DNA of 50,870 bases from Alphaproteobacteria bacterium (GCA_016869975.1 VGCZ01000039.1:1-50870), one strand, 5' to 3'; shown: positions 17,455 to 28,524, counted from the first letter of the stretch. The notes: generated from the letters alone by a model not told the origin. Numbers and translations are program-made.

Positions 17455-17901
17455 ATGTCGAATATCCTGATCCTGATCGGCACCGAGTCGGGCAACGCGC
17501 AGATGGTGGCGGAGGCGATCGAGCCCGAGCTCGCCGGCGCCGGCCATGACGTGCGCGTCACCGACAAGGCGGCGAGCGCCGCCGACTTCGCCGGGCACGA
17601 CACGCTGCTCTTCGTCTGCGCCACGCACGGCTCGGGTGACATCCCCAGCAACATGTTCCCGCTGCACGAGGCGCTGGGCCGCGACAAGCCGGACCTCTCG
17701 TCGCTGCGCTACGGCGTCATCGCGCTGGGCGACATGACCTACCAGGACACGTTCTGCGGTGGCGGCAAGCAGATGGACAAGCGCCTCGCCGAGCTTGGCG
17801 CACAGCGCATCGGCGAACGGCTCGAGGTCGACGCCTCGACGCAGCCGCTGCCGGACGAGGAGGCGGTCACCTGGGTGAAGGACTGGGTGCGGCTCGTCTG
17901 A
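17455..17901 (+). CDS. Flavodoxin (MioC-like, FMN-binding)
   Basis: 148 residues. The FMN phosphate loop is IGTESGNAQMVAEAI, where Thr/Ser-rich residues bind phosphate. Isoalloxazine loops are CATHGSGDIPSN and ALGDMTYQDTFCGGGKQMDKRL. The TYQD...FCGGGK pattern resembles MioC and sulfite-reductase flavodoxin domains more than classical nif flavodoxins. It would carry low-potential electrons in the cytoplasm, possibly from the NADPH-dependent FprA-type reductase at 8.5 kb. Its ATG follows directly after a perfect palindrome, so expression is probably tightly regulated. The gene is monocistronic and a family B palindrome follows its stop. Confidence 0.92.
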   Translation: MSNILILIGTESGNAQMVAEAIEPELAGAGHDVRVTDKAASAADFAGHDTLLFVCATHGSGDIPSNMFPLHEALGRDKPDLSSLRYGVIALGDMTYQDTFCGGGKQMDKRLAELGAQRIGERLEVDASTQPLPDEEAVTWVKDWVRLV

Positions 17902-17906
17902 TTTCT

Positions 17907-17987
17907 CGTCATCCCGAGCGCAGCGAGGGATCTCCTCGATACAAGGAGTCCCTTGCCAGGAGATTCCTCGCTGCGCTCGGAATGACG
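17907..17987. repeat. Dispersed palindrome, family B (copy 1)
   Basis: An 81-bp element whose ends are near-perfect inverted repeats of 30 bp (two mismatches). The left arm contains TCATCCCGAGCGCAGCGAGG and the right arm its complement with TCATTCC. It lies between the convergent flavodoxin and nitroreductase genes and could act as a bidirectional terminator. The same arm sequence recurs at 45215 and 47820. Confidence 0.85.
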
Positions 17988-17994
17988 GGGGTCG

Positions 17995-18660
17995 TCATTC
18001 AAACCACTTCGTGAAATCGCCAACCGGCGCGCGTTCGGCGATCAGGTTGTTCGGCGGCTCGTTCTCGTCGGCGTAGCCCAGCGCCAGGCCGCAAAGCACG
18101 ATCTGATCATCGGGGATGCTCAGCTCGCGGCGCACGACGGCCTGGTAGCGGCCGAAGGCGGCCTGCGGGCAGGTGTGCAGGCCCTTCTCACGCGCCAGCA
18201 ACATCAGCTGGTCTAGGAAGATGCCGCAGTCGATCCACTGGCCATCGCCCATGTCGCGCTCGATGCACAGGATCATGCCCACCGGCGCGTCGAAGAAATC
18301 GTAGTTCTTGCGGAACTGCTTCTCCATGCCCGCGGTGTCGCCGCGCTGAACGTTGAGCAGGGTGTAGAGCTGCTTGCCCACAGTCTTTCGTCGCGCGTCG
18401 TAGACCGGGCGGAAGACCTTGGGGTAGACGTCGTACTCGCGCGTATCGGGTTCTTGGGCGTCGATCGCCTTCTGGATCGCCGCCGACAGCCGCTTGCGCG
18501 CCGCGCCCGAGGTCACGTAGAGCTTCCAGGGCTGCAGATTGCCGTTGGACGCCGCGCGGTTGGCGGTCTCGATGATCCATTCGACTGTCGCGCGCGGCAC
18601 GGCGTCGGGCTTGAACACGCGCATCGACCGGCGCGAGAGAACCGCTTCGGAAACCTTCAT
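17995..18660 (-). CDS. Nitroreductase family flavoprotein
   Basis: 221 residues. The N-terminal FMN-binding signature is SRRSMRVFKPDAVPRATVEW, followed by ANRAASNGNLQPWKLYV. GIFLDQLMLLAREKGLHTCP and VVRRELSIPDDQIVLCGLALGYADE complete the typical fold. It is an FMN- and NAD(P)H-dependent reductase of nitro or quinone-like compounds. I took the start MKVSEAV (18660); upstream in-frame codons overlap the divergent helicase gene and carry no family similarity. It diverges from the helicase gene across 76 bp. Confidence 0.93.
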   Translation of the reverse strand: MKVSEAVLSRRSMRVFKPDAVPRATVEWIIETANRAASNGNLQPWKLYVTSGAARKRLSAAIQKAIDAQEPDTREYDVYPKVFRPVYDARRKTVGKQLYTLLNVQRGDTAGMEKQFRKNYDFFDAPVGMILCIERDMGDGQWIDCGIFLDQLMLLAREKGLHTCPQAAFGRYQAVVRRELSIPDDQIVLCGLALGYADENEPPNNLIAERAPVGDFTKWFE

Positions 18661-18736
18661 CACGACACTCCGTTCTTCCCCCGCGACCATACACAGTGGC
18701 GCTTGCGCTTCGCCACAACGCTTGGAATCCTGAGCC

Positions 18737-21928
<3,192 letters not shown>

Positions 21929-21938
21929 CGCCGGGTCG

Positions 21939-22232
21939 ATGCGGCTCGACAAGTGGCTGTGGCAGGCGCGGTTCTACCGCAGCCGGGCCCTGGCCACGCG
22001 CGCCGTCGAGACCACGCCCCTGCGCATCGACGGCCGACCGACCGACAAGCCGCACGCCACGGTGGCGCCAGGCATGGTGTTGACCTTCGCGCATGGTGGC
22101 GGCGTGAAGGTCATCCGCGTGTTGGCGCTGGGCCAACGACGCGGCCCCGCCACCGAGGCCCGCACCCTCTACGAAGAGGTCGGTAGCGCGACGCTACCAA
22201 CGACCGGGCAGGACGATCAGGACAAGTCCTGA
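21939..22232 (+). CDS. S4-domain RNA-binding protein (Hsp15-like)
   Basis: 97 residues starting [20 protein letters not shown], the classic S4 opening with RLDKWLW and a basic helix. It continues with [20 protein letters not shown]. Hsp15-type S4 proteins bind the large ribosomal subunit or structured RNA. The loop ETTPLRIDG replaces the usual GxVxVNG and is slightly divergent. The ATG lies 10 bp after the helicase stop, so the two are co-transcribed, both acting on RNA. The start is set by family similarity; no strong Shine-Dalgarno sequence precedes it. Confidence 0.88.
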   Translation: MRLDKWLWQARFYRSRALATRAVETTPLRIDGRPTDKPHATVAPGMVLTFAHGGGVKVIRVLALGQRRGPATEARTLYEEVGSATLPTTGQDDQDKS

Positions 22233-22338
22233 CCCCACCATGCCTTGCGTCGGCGCGGCCCAGACGCTAGGTAACCGGGCGCCGCCGATGCCCTCGTGGG
22301 CGGCTATTTTGCGACACCCGCGCAATTGGGAGCGCCCG

Positions 22339-22674
22339 ATGGCCTATGTGGTCACCGAAGCCTGCATCAAGTGCAAGTATATGGATTGCGTCGAGGTCTG
22401 TCCGGTGGACTGCTTCTACGAGGGCGAGAACATGCTGGTGATCAGCCCGGAGGAGTGCATCGACTGCGGAGTGTGCGAGCCGGAGTGCCCGGTCGACGCC
22501 ATCAAGCCTGACACCGACGGCGACTTGGAGCGCTGGCTGGAGCTGAACCGGGAGTACGCTGCCAAGTGGCCGAACATCACCCGCAAGGCGCCATCCCCCG
22601 AAGATGCCGATGATTTCAAGGACTTAGATGGCAAGTTCGACAAGTTCTTCAGCCCCGAGCCGGCCAAGCGCTAG
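22339..22674 (+). CDS. fdxA: 7Fe-8S ferredoxin FdxA
   Basis: 111 residues beginning [20 protein letters not shown]. The first cluster motif is CIKCKYMDC...CPVDCFYEG, with the Cys arrangement of a [3Fe-4S] site plus a shared Cys. The second is [16 protein letters not shown] for a [4Fe-4S] cluster. The C-terminal extension [17 protein letters not shown] is typical of proteobacterial FdxA. It is a soluble low-potential electron carrier. I started at the ATG at 22339, as in known FdxA proteins; the in-frame upstream segment is unrelated. It sits between the S4 gene and carD. Confidence 0.95.
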   Translation: MAYVVTEACIKCKYMDCVEVCPVDCFYEGENMLVISPEECIDCGVCEPECPVDAIKPDTDGDLERWLELNREYAAKWPNITRKAPSPEDADDFKDLDGKFDKFFSPEPAKR

Positions 22675-23020
22675 CAAGCCCTCACTTTTATAGATCAGAT
22701 CTGCGCCCAGCGCATAACGGCGCGCGCGGGCCGCGTTGCTATTGTGCAACATTGCCCGGGACTCGCTATCGATCTTGTGGTAAAAGTTTTCTTGCTGATG
22801 GTGGTCCTGGAAGGACCCCGCCGCCCGGTCGCCAGACCGGTTTTAGCCAAATTCCGGTGCCCTGGACGCCGCTTTCAGCGGATAGGGACGTTTTGCCTCC
22901 GACGAGGCCCCGGGACCAGGCCAAAACCGGAACCGCCCGGGACCGCGTATAAGGAGACGCGGGCGGGGAAGCCGGCAAGGGCCGCTCTGACGCGTACGGA
23001 TGCGTACGAGGAACCGGAAG
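22675..23020 (+). promoter_or_regulatory. 346-bp fdxA-carD intergenic region with two hairpins
   Basis: No gene seen. Two short hairpins stand out: GGTCCT-GGA-AGGACC at 22803-22817, and CCGGTC-GCCA-GACCGG followed by TTTT at 22825-22844. The second is terminator-like and may end the fdxA transcript. An AT-richer patch just after fdxA and around GTGGTAAAAGTTTTCTTG near 22780-22800 could hold the carD promoter; I could not define -35 and -10 boxes with confidence. Confidence 0.5.
22825..22844 (+). terminator. Candidate Rho-independent terminator after fdxA
   Basis: A 6-bp GC stem with a GCCA loop followed directly by TTTT. Short, but one of the few hairpins here with a T-run. It lies 150 bp after the fdxA stop, which is far for a simple terminator. 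Confidence 0.45.
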
Positions 23021-23812
23021 ATGCCGACTAAGAGCAGCAAGAAGGCGGCGGCCAAGCCGAAGGCCGGCGCCCGCAAGAAAGCCGCCCCCAAGGCGACCAG
23101 GGTGGAGCGCCGGGCCAAACCGGCCGCCAGGACAATTGTGAAACTCGTCGCGTCGAAGCCCAGGCCCCCCGTGGTCGAAAAGCCCAAGGTCGAGAAGCCC
23201 AGGGTCGAGAAGCCCGCGGCCGCGAAGCCCAAGACGATCGAGGCCGTCAGGCCGAAGCCCGTCGAGGTGCCCAAGGTCGTCGACGCCAAGCCGAAAATCG
23301 AGGCCAAGCCCAAAATGGTTGAGTTCGTGTTCGAGAAGGGCGACTTCGTCGTCTACCCGACGCATGGCGTCGGCCGCGTGGTCGATATCGAGGCCAAGCA
23401 GATCGCTGGCCAGACGCTGGATCTGTTCGTGATCTCCTTCGAGCAGGACCGCATGACCCTGCGCGTCCCCGTCGCCAAGGCCCGCACCTCGGGCCTGCGC
23501 AAGCTCTCCTCGCGCAAGATCATGGACAGCGCGCTGGTGACGCTCAAGGGCCGCAGCCGCGTCAGCCGCGCGATGTGGAACCGCCGCGCCCAGGAGTACG
23601 AGGCCAAGATCAACTCCGGCGACCCGGTGTCGATCGCCGAGGTCGTGCGCGACCTGCACCGCAACGCCGGCCAGCCCGACCAGTCCTACAGCGAGCGCCA
23701 GATCTACGAGGCGGCGCTCGACCGACTGGCGCGCGAGCTGGCGGCCGTCGAGCGCATCGACAAGGACGCCGCCACGCTGAAGCTGCAGAGCGTGCTGAAG
23801 CAGGCCGCCTAG
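23021..23812 (+). CDS. carD: CarD/CdnL-family RNA polymerase-binding regulator with a Lys/Pro/Ala-rich N-terminal tail
   Basis: 263 residues. From about residue 101 it is a complete CarD protein: FEKGDFVVYPTHGVGRVVDI (RNAP-interacting Tudor-like domain), then a helical DNA-binding domain with WNRRAQEYEAKINSGDP and AEVVRDLHR. CarD stabilises open promoter complexes. Most alphaproteobacterial CarD proteins I know are near 170 residues; the extra 100 here form a highly basic, low-complexity tail with AAAKPKAGARKK, three VEKP-type repeats and several KPK units, reminiscent of histone H1-like tails. I chose the ATG at 23021 because AGGA and GGAAG precede it; an ATG at 23000 lacks a site. Confidence 0.93.
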   Translation: MPTKSSKKAAAKPKAGARKKAAPKATRVERRAKPAARTIVKLVASKPRPPVVEKPKVEKPRVEKPAAAKPKTIEAVRPKPVEVPKVVDAKPKIEAKPKMVEFVFEKGDFVVYPTHGVGRVVDIEAKQIAGQTLDLFVISFEQDRMTLRVPVAKARTSGLRKLSSRKIMDSALVTLKGRSRVSRAMWNRRAQEYEAKINSGDPVSIAEVVRDLHRNAGQPDQSYSERQIYEAALDRLARELAAVERIDKDAATLKLQSVLKQAA

Positions 23813-23889
23813 ACGGCGCCGCTCGATCAGAGTAGCCCGAGGGGCGGCCGGCGGATCCCGTCGCGCCGCCCCTTCCGCGTTTGGCCCGC

Positions 23890-24708
23890 ATGACAGACAC
23901 GATCGCGCGACTGAGATCAGGCCAACGGATCTGGGCGATCGCCTCGGTCCACGGCGTGGCGTCGCGCCTCGCCGCCCTAACAGCGCGCATCGTGCCCCAG
24001 CTGCGGCCGCGCGACGCCATCGTCTTCATGGGCAACCTGATCGGCGGCCCTCCCGGCGGCGAGCCGCCCGACATCGTCGCCACCCTCGACATCTCGCTCA
24101 AGCTGCGCCGCGTCGTGCTCGCCAGGCCTGGCGCGCGCGCCTGCGACGTCGTCTTCCTGCGCGGCGCCCAGGAGGAGATGTGGAGCAAGCTTGACCAGCT
24201 GCACTTCGCGGTCAACGCGCGCGACGTGCTGCGCTGGATGCTGCATCACGGTGTCGGCGCCACCATCGAGGCCTATGGCGGCCCCGACGCCATAGCCGAA
24301 GGCCTGCGCGCCGTCGGCGCCGGCCCGATGATGACGGCGCGCTGGACCAGCGCGCTGCGCGCCGCCGTGCGCGCGCATGCCGGCCACGAGCCGCTCTACA
24401 CCGCGGTAAAGCGCGCAGCGCTCACCGAGGATGGCCGCCTGCTGTTCGTCAACCACGGCATCGATCCGACACGGCCGCTGGATCGGCAGGGCGACAGCTT
24501 CTGGTGGGGCGCGACACAACCGTTCGAGGGCATCGCCGGCCCGTTCGGCGGCGTGCAACGCGCGGTGCGGGGATTCGACCGCGCGCATCCAGGCGTCGTG
24601 AGCGGCGCGGTGGGCATGACGATCGATGGCGGCTGCGGCTTCGGTGGACCTTTGCTCGCGGTGTTGCTCGATCGCGACGGCCGCGAACTCGAGCGTTTGG
24701 CGGTTTGA
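23890..24708 (+). CDS. PPP-type metallophosphoesterase homologue lacking its metal ligands (pseudo-phosphatase)
   Basis: 272 residues. It aligns by eye with the serine/threonine phosphatase-1 (PPP) family, including the late motif DRQGDSFWWG. The catalytic signatures are altered, however. GDxHG is ASVHG (Asp to Ser19), GDxxDRG is GNLIGGP (Asp49 to Asn, the next Asp and Arg to Gly), RGNHE is RGAQE, and FVHAG is FVNHG. The late GHT His is missing from VVSGAVGMT. Only His21 of the usual ligands remains, so phosphatase activity is very unlikely. It follows carD on the same strand after 77 bp, and a binding or regulatory role is the best guess. Start at ATG 23890. Confidence 0.75.
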   Translation: MTDTIARLRSGQRIWAIASVHGVASRLAALTARIVPQLRPRDAIVFMGNLIGGPPGGEPPDIVATLDISLKLRRVVLARPGARACDVVFLRGAQEEMWSKLDQLHFAVNARDVLRWMLHHGVGATIEAYGGPDAIAEGLRAVGAGPMMTARWTSALRAAVRAHAGHEPLYTAVKRAALTEDGRLLFVNHGIDPTRPLDRQGDSFWWGATQPFEGIAGPFGGVQRAVRGFDRAHPGVVSGAVGMTIDGGCGFGGPLLAVLLDRDGRELERLAV

Positions 24709-24847
24709 TCGGCGGCGGCATCGACTGGCGGCGGCTTTGACCGTATCGCCGCTGCAAATTCCCTGGCCTCTCAACATGGCGGCCAAACTGGCGTAGACTT
24801 CCTGCGTGGTGGATCGCGGCGCGCTCGTGATCTTCGTCGCCGCGACC

Positions 24848-24865
24848 CTCGAACTTCCGTTCGAG
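24848..24865 (+). promoter_or_regulatory. Hairpin abutting the DUF2189 gene's ribosome-binding site
   Basis: CTCGAAC-TTCC-GTTCGAG, a perfect 7-bp stem ending immediately before AGGAGG (24866-24871) and the ATG at 24877. In mRNA it could modulate ribosome access or protect the 5' end. It may also be a dimeric protein site. Confidence 0.45.
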
Positions 24866-24876
24866 AGGAGGCGCAT

Positions 24877-25749
24877 ATGCCCACGCAGAATCAGATTCGC
24901 AATCCAGTCGAGTGGGCTTGGGAGCAGCTCAAGCACACCGGCCACGCCATGGAGACGACGGCGCACACCGTCGAAGGCGCCTGGGAAGGACGCGACGCGG
25001 CCGCGCCGGTGGTGCGGCGTATCCACGCCGCCGATATCGGTGATGCGCTGGCGAGAGGCGTCAAGGATTTCGCGGCCTGCCGCACCGACGTTGTCTTCCT
25101 CTGCCTCATCTATCCCGTCGCCGGTCTGCTCATCTCGCGGATGGCCACCGCGTACGGCATGGTGGCGCTGATCTTCCCGCTGATCTCCGGTTTCGCCCTC
25201 GTCGGCCCGTTGTTCGGTCTCGGCCTCTACGAAATGAGCCGGCGGCGCGAGAGAGGCATCGCCACCGGTTGGGCGGACGCCTTCGCCGTGGTGCGCGCGC
25301 CGGCGATCGGCGCGATCGTGGTGCTCGGCGCGCTGCTGCTGGCGCTGCTCTGCCTGTGGCTGTTCGCGGCCCACCTCATCTACATCGCGACGCTGGGGCC
25401 CGAGCCGCCGATCTCTGCCACCGCCTTCGCCCGCGACGTGCTGACGACTCCGGCGGGCTGGACGATGATCGCGGTCGGCTGCGGCGTCGGCTTCGTGTTC
25501 GCCCTCGTGGCGATGGTGATCAGCGTGGTCTCCTTCCCGCTGCTGCTCGACCGCGACGTCGGCGTCGGCACCGCGATCGCCACCTCGATTCGCGCCGTGC
25601 GCACCAATCCCGGACCGATGGCGATGTGGGGCCTGATCGTCGCCGCCGCCCTGGTGATTGGCGCCATCCCCCTGCTGGTCGGCCTCGCCATCGTGCTGCC
25701 CGTGCTCGGCCACGCGACCTGGCACCTCTATCGCAAGGTGGTGGGTTAG
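24877..25749 (+). CDS. DUF2189 family integral membrane protein
   Basis: 290 residues. A soluble N-terminal segment of about 60 residues ends in VVRRIHAADIGDALARGVKD, the DUF2189 entry. At least five hydrophobic helices follow: VVFLCLIYPVAGLLI, ALIFPLISGFALVGPLFGLGL, AIVVLGALLLALLCLWLFAA, MIAVGCGVGFVFALVAMVIS and MWGLIVAAALVIGAIPLLVG. The family is widespread in Proteobacteria with no established function, though it often neighbours respiratory genes. A strong AGGAGG precedes the ATG. It appears monocistronic, and a palindrome follows it. Confidence 0.88.
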   Translation: MPTQNQIRNPVEWAWEQLKHTGHAMETTAHTVEGAWEGRDAAAPVVRRIHAADIGDALARGVKDFAACRTDVVFLCLIYPVAGLLISRMATAYGMVALIFPLISGFALVGPLFGLGLYEMSRRRERGIATGWADAFAVVRAPAIGAIVVLGALLLALLCLWLFAAHLIYIATLGPEPPISATAFARDVLTTPAGWTMIAVGCGVGFVFALVAMVISVVSFPLLLDRDVGVGTAIATSIRAVRTNPGPMAMWGLIVAAALVIGAIPLLVGLAIVLPVLGHATWHLYRKVVG

Positions 25750-25766
25750 AGAGGCGGCACAGCCCC

Positions 25767-25802
25767 GTCATCCTCGGGGCCGTCCGCGGCCTCGAGGATG
25801 AC
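25767..25802. repeat. Palindrome between DUF2189 and solute-binding protein genes
   Basis: GTCATCCTCG and CGAGGATGAC form perfect 10-bp arms, with an inner GGCC/GGCC pair. It shares the GTCATCC...GGATGAC ends with family B elements but has a different core. It probably serves as a bidirectional terminator between convergent genes. Confidence 0.7.
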
Positions 25803-25885
25803 AGGTGCGCTTGAGCCGTCGCGGAAACCGACCGGAGCGATGCGCGCACGCTCCGCCCCGGTCGCCTCGTCACTGTCGCGCCCGA

Positions 25886-27190
25886 TCAGACGTAGACCTT
25901 GGCGATTTCGCCATGTGCCCACTTGGCGGCATCCTCGGCCGACATGCCCTGGATCGCCTTGGCGTACATGTCGACGATGATGTACTTGCTCACGACCTCG
26001 GCGGCCCGCCGGTCGGGCGGCCCGGCGTGGCCGACGAGCCGGCCTTTGTTGGGCAGGTCGTGGAACGGCTTCAGCACCGGATCGACGTCCCACACCGGAT
26101 GCTTCTCCCACATCCTGGTGGCGCCGCAGCTATAGCCCTGCTGCGAGGTGAACCATGGGTCGAACCCTTCCTTGGAGTGCGCCCAGCGCAGGAACTCCTT
26201 GGCCGCCGGCAGGTTCTTCGAGTAGCCCATCAGCAGGTCGGTGAAGAGGCCCGGCAGAACGTACTGGCCCGCGGGACCCTTGGGGATGGCGGCGTGCCGT
26301 GTGTCCTGGAACATCGGCGTGCCCTTCTCCGTCTTGTAGGTGTCGGGCTTGCGCTTGGCCTCGATGTAGATCGAGGCGCCGTTGTTGGTGGCGCTGATGG
26401 TTTGCGACAGGTAGGCGCGGTTGTTGTTGGTGTCGTCCCAGGCAAGTCCGCCTTCGTCCATGGTCTCCTTCCACAGCGCGACCGCGTACTTGATCGACTC
26501 GACGGTCTCCTTGCTGTTGAGCGCCACCGTCTTGCCGTCGGCCTCGACCTCCTTGCCGCCCCACGACCAGAGATAGGGATACCACCAGCCCGGTGCGTCG
26601 CCGAACGTATGGCCGGCGGTCTGGCCGATCGGCCGGCCCCTGGCCTTGAGCTTCCTGCCGGCGTCGCGGAACTGATCCCACGTCTCGGGGAAGGTCGTGT
26701 GTCCGACCTCGTCGAACCAGGATTTGCGATAGGCGATCAGCCCGCCGCCGCTGGTCCACGGCACGCCGATCCACTTGTTGCCGACCATGGCGACCTGCCT
26801 GGAGACGGGGTAGTAGCCGCCCTGCGCCTGGCCGATCTCCTCGGCCACGTCGCCGGCGTCGGCCAGGCTCTGGGCGTAGAGCTGCGGCCAGTTGCCGAAG
26901 GCCATGATGACGTCGGCTCCGGTGCCGGACTGGATCGCCGAGGTGATGCGCGCCTGCAGGTCGTTGGCGTTCACCGTCTCGACCTTCAGCGTGATGCCGG
27001 TCGCCTTCTTGCATGCCTGTGTGAACGGCCCCTTGAGCAGGGCGTCCGACGCCGGCACGAAATCGGCCCAACGCAGCCAGTGAACAGATTTCTCCTGCGC
27101 CAGCGCGGGGCCGCGCCCGCTGGCCAGGATGGCGGCCAGGCCGCCGGATGCGGAAAGCTTCAGAACGCTACGCCGCGCGATGCGAGCCAT
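25886..27190 (-). CDS. Extracellular solute-binding protein, family 1 (sugar-type ABC receptor), Tat-like signal
   Basis: 434 residues. The N-terminus MARIARRSVLKLSASGGLAA has a twin-arginine motif (RRSVLKL) and a cleavage-like GPALAQE near residue 32. The mature part resembles family 1 receptors for sugars or glycerol phosphates: FGNWPQLYAQSLADAGDVAE, VPWTSGGGLIAYRKSWFDEV, ETWDQFRDAGRKLKARGRP and AAKEFLRWAHSKEGFDPWF. No permease or ATPase gene is adjacent on either side, so it is an orphan receptor whose transporter must lie elsewhere. The Tat-type leader implies folding before export. Confidence 0.9.
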   Translation of the reverse strand: MARIARRSVLKLSASGGLAAILASGRGPALAQEKSVHWLRWADFVPASDALLKGPFTQACKKATGITLKVETVNANDLQARITSAIQSGTGADVIMAFGNWPQLYAQSLADAGDVAEEIGQAQGGYYPVSRQVAMVGNKWIGVPWTSGGGLIAYRKSWFDEVGHTTFPETWDQFRDAGRKLKARGRPIGQTAGHTFGDAPGWWYPYLWSWGGKEVEADGKTVALNSKETVESIKYAVALWKETMDEGGLAWDDTNNNRAYLSQTISATNNGASIYIEAKRKPDTYKTEKGTPMFQDTRHAAIPKGPAGQYVLPGLFTDLLMGYSKNLPAAKEFLRWAHSKEGFDPWFTSQQGYSCGATRMWEKHPVWDVDPVLKPFHDLPNKGRLVGHAGPPDRRAAEVVSKYIIVDMYAKAIQGMSAEDAAKWAHGEIAKVYV

Positions 27191-27483
27191 GACTTCCTCC
27201 CGTCAGTGGAAAGGTTCGGGAACGAGGCTTCGATATGCGTCGATAGACGTGCGGGACTACGCGCCGAAAAAAAGCGCACCAACTAAGCGGCGACTACGCC
27301 GACACTCCCGGGAACAATCCGGGGATAATGCCGAACGCTAGCACCTCGCCGGGCTTCGGAGAAGCCGCCGGTCGGGACGGCGGGGTTCCGAGCGGGACCA
27401 CACGGTCGCCCACACCTGATTGCAGCGCGACGGACCTGATCCGGACGCCGCGCCGATCGGGAGGCTGTGGCACCGTGTCAGGC

Positions 27484-27563
27484 TTGCGTTATTGCATTGT
27501 TTAAAGCGACGGTCGCAATGCACTCGCCGTCATGCCTCCTGGTCAAACAACGCAATAACGCAA
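27484..27563. repeat. AT-rich 19-bp inverted repeat pair
   Basis: TTGCGTTATTGCATTGTTT (27484-27502) and AAACAACGCAATAACGCAA (27545-27563) are reverse complements with one mismatch, 42 bp apart. They may be termini of a small miniature element, or a long hairpin. No transposase is present nearby and no flanking target duplication is obvious. Confidence 0.7.
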
Positions 27564-27636
27564 TCCCGACACCGCCACTATGGGATCTGATCGTTGGCGG
27601 CAGTACATCGCCAGCCACTCCGCGACGGAACGCCAA

Positions 27637-27768
27637 TAGCTGTCGAAGACTTCTGTCGCCACGCCGATGGCGGGCATCGTCGTCTTCGCCTATTGCGCCT
27701 TCAACCAGAAGGGCGAACTGGTCGCCCAGTACAAGCGCTCGTCCCTGATGAAGAACGTGCCGGCGTGA
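27637..27768 (+). pseudogene. C-terminal remnant of a MaoC/hot-dog-fold acyl dehydratase
   Basis: After a TAG at 27637 the frame reads LSKTSVATPMAGIVVFAYCA then FNQKGELVAQYKRSSLMKN, stopping at 27766-27768. IVVFxYxxxNQxGELVxxxKRxxLM is the closing strand-loop-strand of MaoC-type dehydratases and hydratases. The whole N-terminal part is missing and upstream frames are closed. A 33-codon peptide from ATG 27667 is possible but unlikely to be functional. Confidence 0.6.
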
Positions 27769-27776
27769 AGCGGCGC

Positions 27777-28442
27777 TCAGCCGTAGCGCAGCCAGCGGCC
27801 CTGAGCTTCGAGCGCGGCGATGATCGCTTGTGCGACTGGATGCGGGCCACCGTCGAATCGCACGTCCGTTTCGATGGTCTGGCCCGGCACGTCGAACCGC
27901 GCGCGGATGATGTGAGGGCCGCCCTCTTGCGAGCAGTGCAGCGCGATCGTGGTCGCGTCGATCCCCGGCCCGGCCAGCGCGGCGGCGGTCGCCGTGTTGA
28001 GATGATCGGCAAAACGCGCGGCGGCTTCGCGCAACGATCCGGAGAACAGTGGACCGGTTGCCGGGCCAAGCCTTGGCGCATGCTGCTCGATGTGCAGACG
28101 CGCCCCGGCGCTGGCCGGCGCCAATGTCGGGCCGGCGATCCAGCCCGTGAACAGGCGCAACTCGTGACCGTGACGCACCGCGATTTCCGCCAGACGAACA
28201 CGCAGATCGTCATCGATCAGCGCCGCCGCGCCCACCGACCAGAGATCGCCCTGTGACAGCAGCGCCTCGCCATGCGCCCGCAAGGCCAGCGGACCGGCCG
28301 CGTCGATGGTCAGCGGCGCCGCGCGCCAGGAGCCCGTCCGACCGATGACCGATCGCAGGACATGGCTACCGGAGCTTTCGAGCCAGTCGATCACCGCGGC
28401 GCCGATCCGGCCGCGGCCGATCAGATTGACAGGCCTCTTCAT
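27777..28442 (-). CDS. Aspartate dehydrogenase-like protein (DUF108 family), short
   Basis: 221 residues against about 260 for L-aspartate dehydrogenase (NadX). The Rossmann motif is VNLIGRGRIGAAVIDWL. The family core is recognisable in HLNTATAAALAGPGIDATTI and in the substrate-domain strand HIIRARFDVPGQTIETDVRF. The usual long central segment is abbreviated, so substrate specificity may have shifted. The family oxidises L-aspartate to iminoaspartate or works on related amino acids. It is the last gene of the LIV transporter operon, 103 bp after livK with a hairpin between, which suggests action on the imported compound. Confidence 0.75.
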   Translation of the reverse strand: MKRPVNLIGRGRIGAAVIDWLESSGSHVLRSVIGRTGSWRAAPLTIDAAGPLALRAHGEALLSQGDLWSVGAAALIDDDLRVRLAEIAVRHGHELRLFTGWIAGPTLAPASAGARLHIEQHAPRLGPATGPLFSGSLREAAARFADHLNTATAAALAGPGIDATTIALHCSQEGGPHIIRARFDVPGQTIETDVRFDGGPHPVAQAIIAALEAQGRWLRYG

Positions 28443-28469
28443 CCAACGGGATCCCGCCTCCGGAGCGTT

Positions 28470-28524
28470 CTTCCTTCTCCCCGCGACGGCCAGGGGCCGC
28501 GGACGGCCCCGAGGCAGAAGGAAG
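28470..28524 (-). other. Intercistronic hairpin between livK and the dehydrogenase gene
   Basis: Outer arms CTTCCTTCT / AGAAGGAAG (9 bp) enclose a second perfect stem GGGGCCG-CGGA-CGGCCCC (28493-28510). Such structures between co-transcribed genes often cause partial termination or protect the upstream mRNA, which would make livK more abundant than the downstream gene. Confidence 0.6.

Larger units (their letters stand above)
27191..27776. other. 586-bp gene-poor region with gene remnant and AT-rich inverted repeat
   Basis: No intact gene seen. It holds, from left to right, the leader of the solute-binding-protein gene, an unassigned GC-rich stretch, an inverted repeat at 27484-27563 and a MaoC-like remnant at 27637-27768. 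The AT-rich patches stand out from the surrounding sequence and suggest a decayed or inserted segment. Confidence 0.6.

Noticed and set aside
27467-27748. 93-codon plus-strand open frame
   Set aside because: It has Ser/Arg/Pro-rich sequence without motifs, while another frame of the same stretch carries the recognisable MaoC-like C-terminus.
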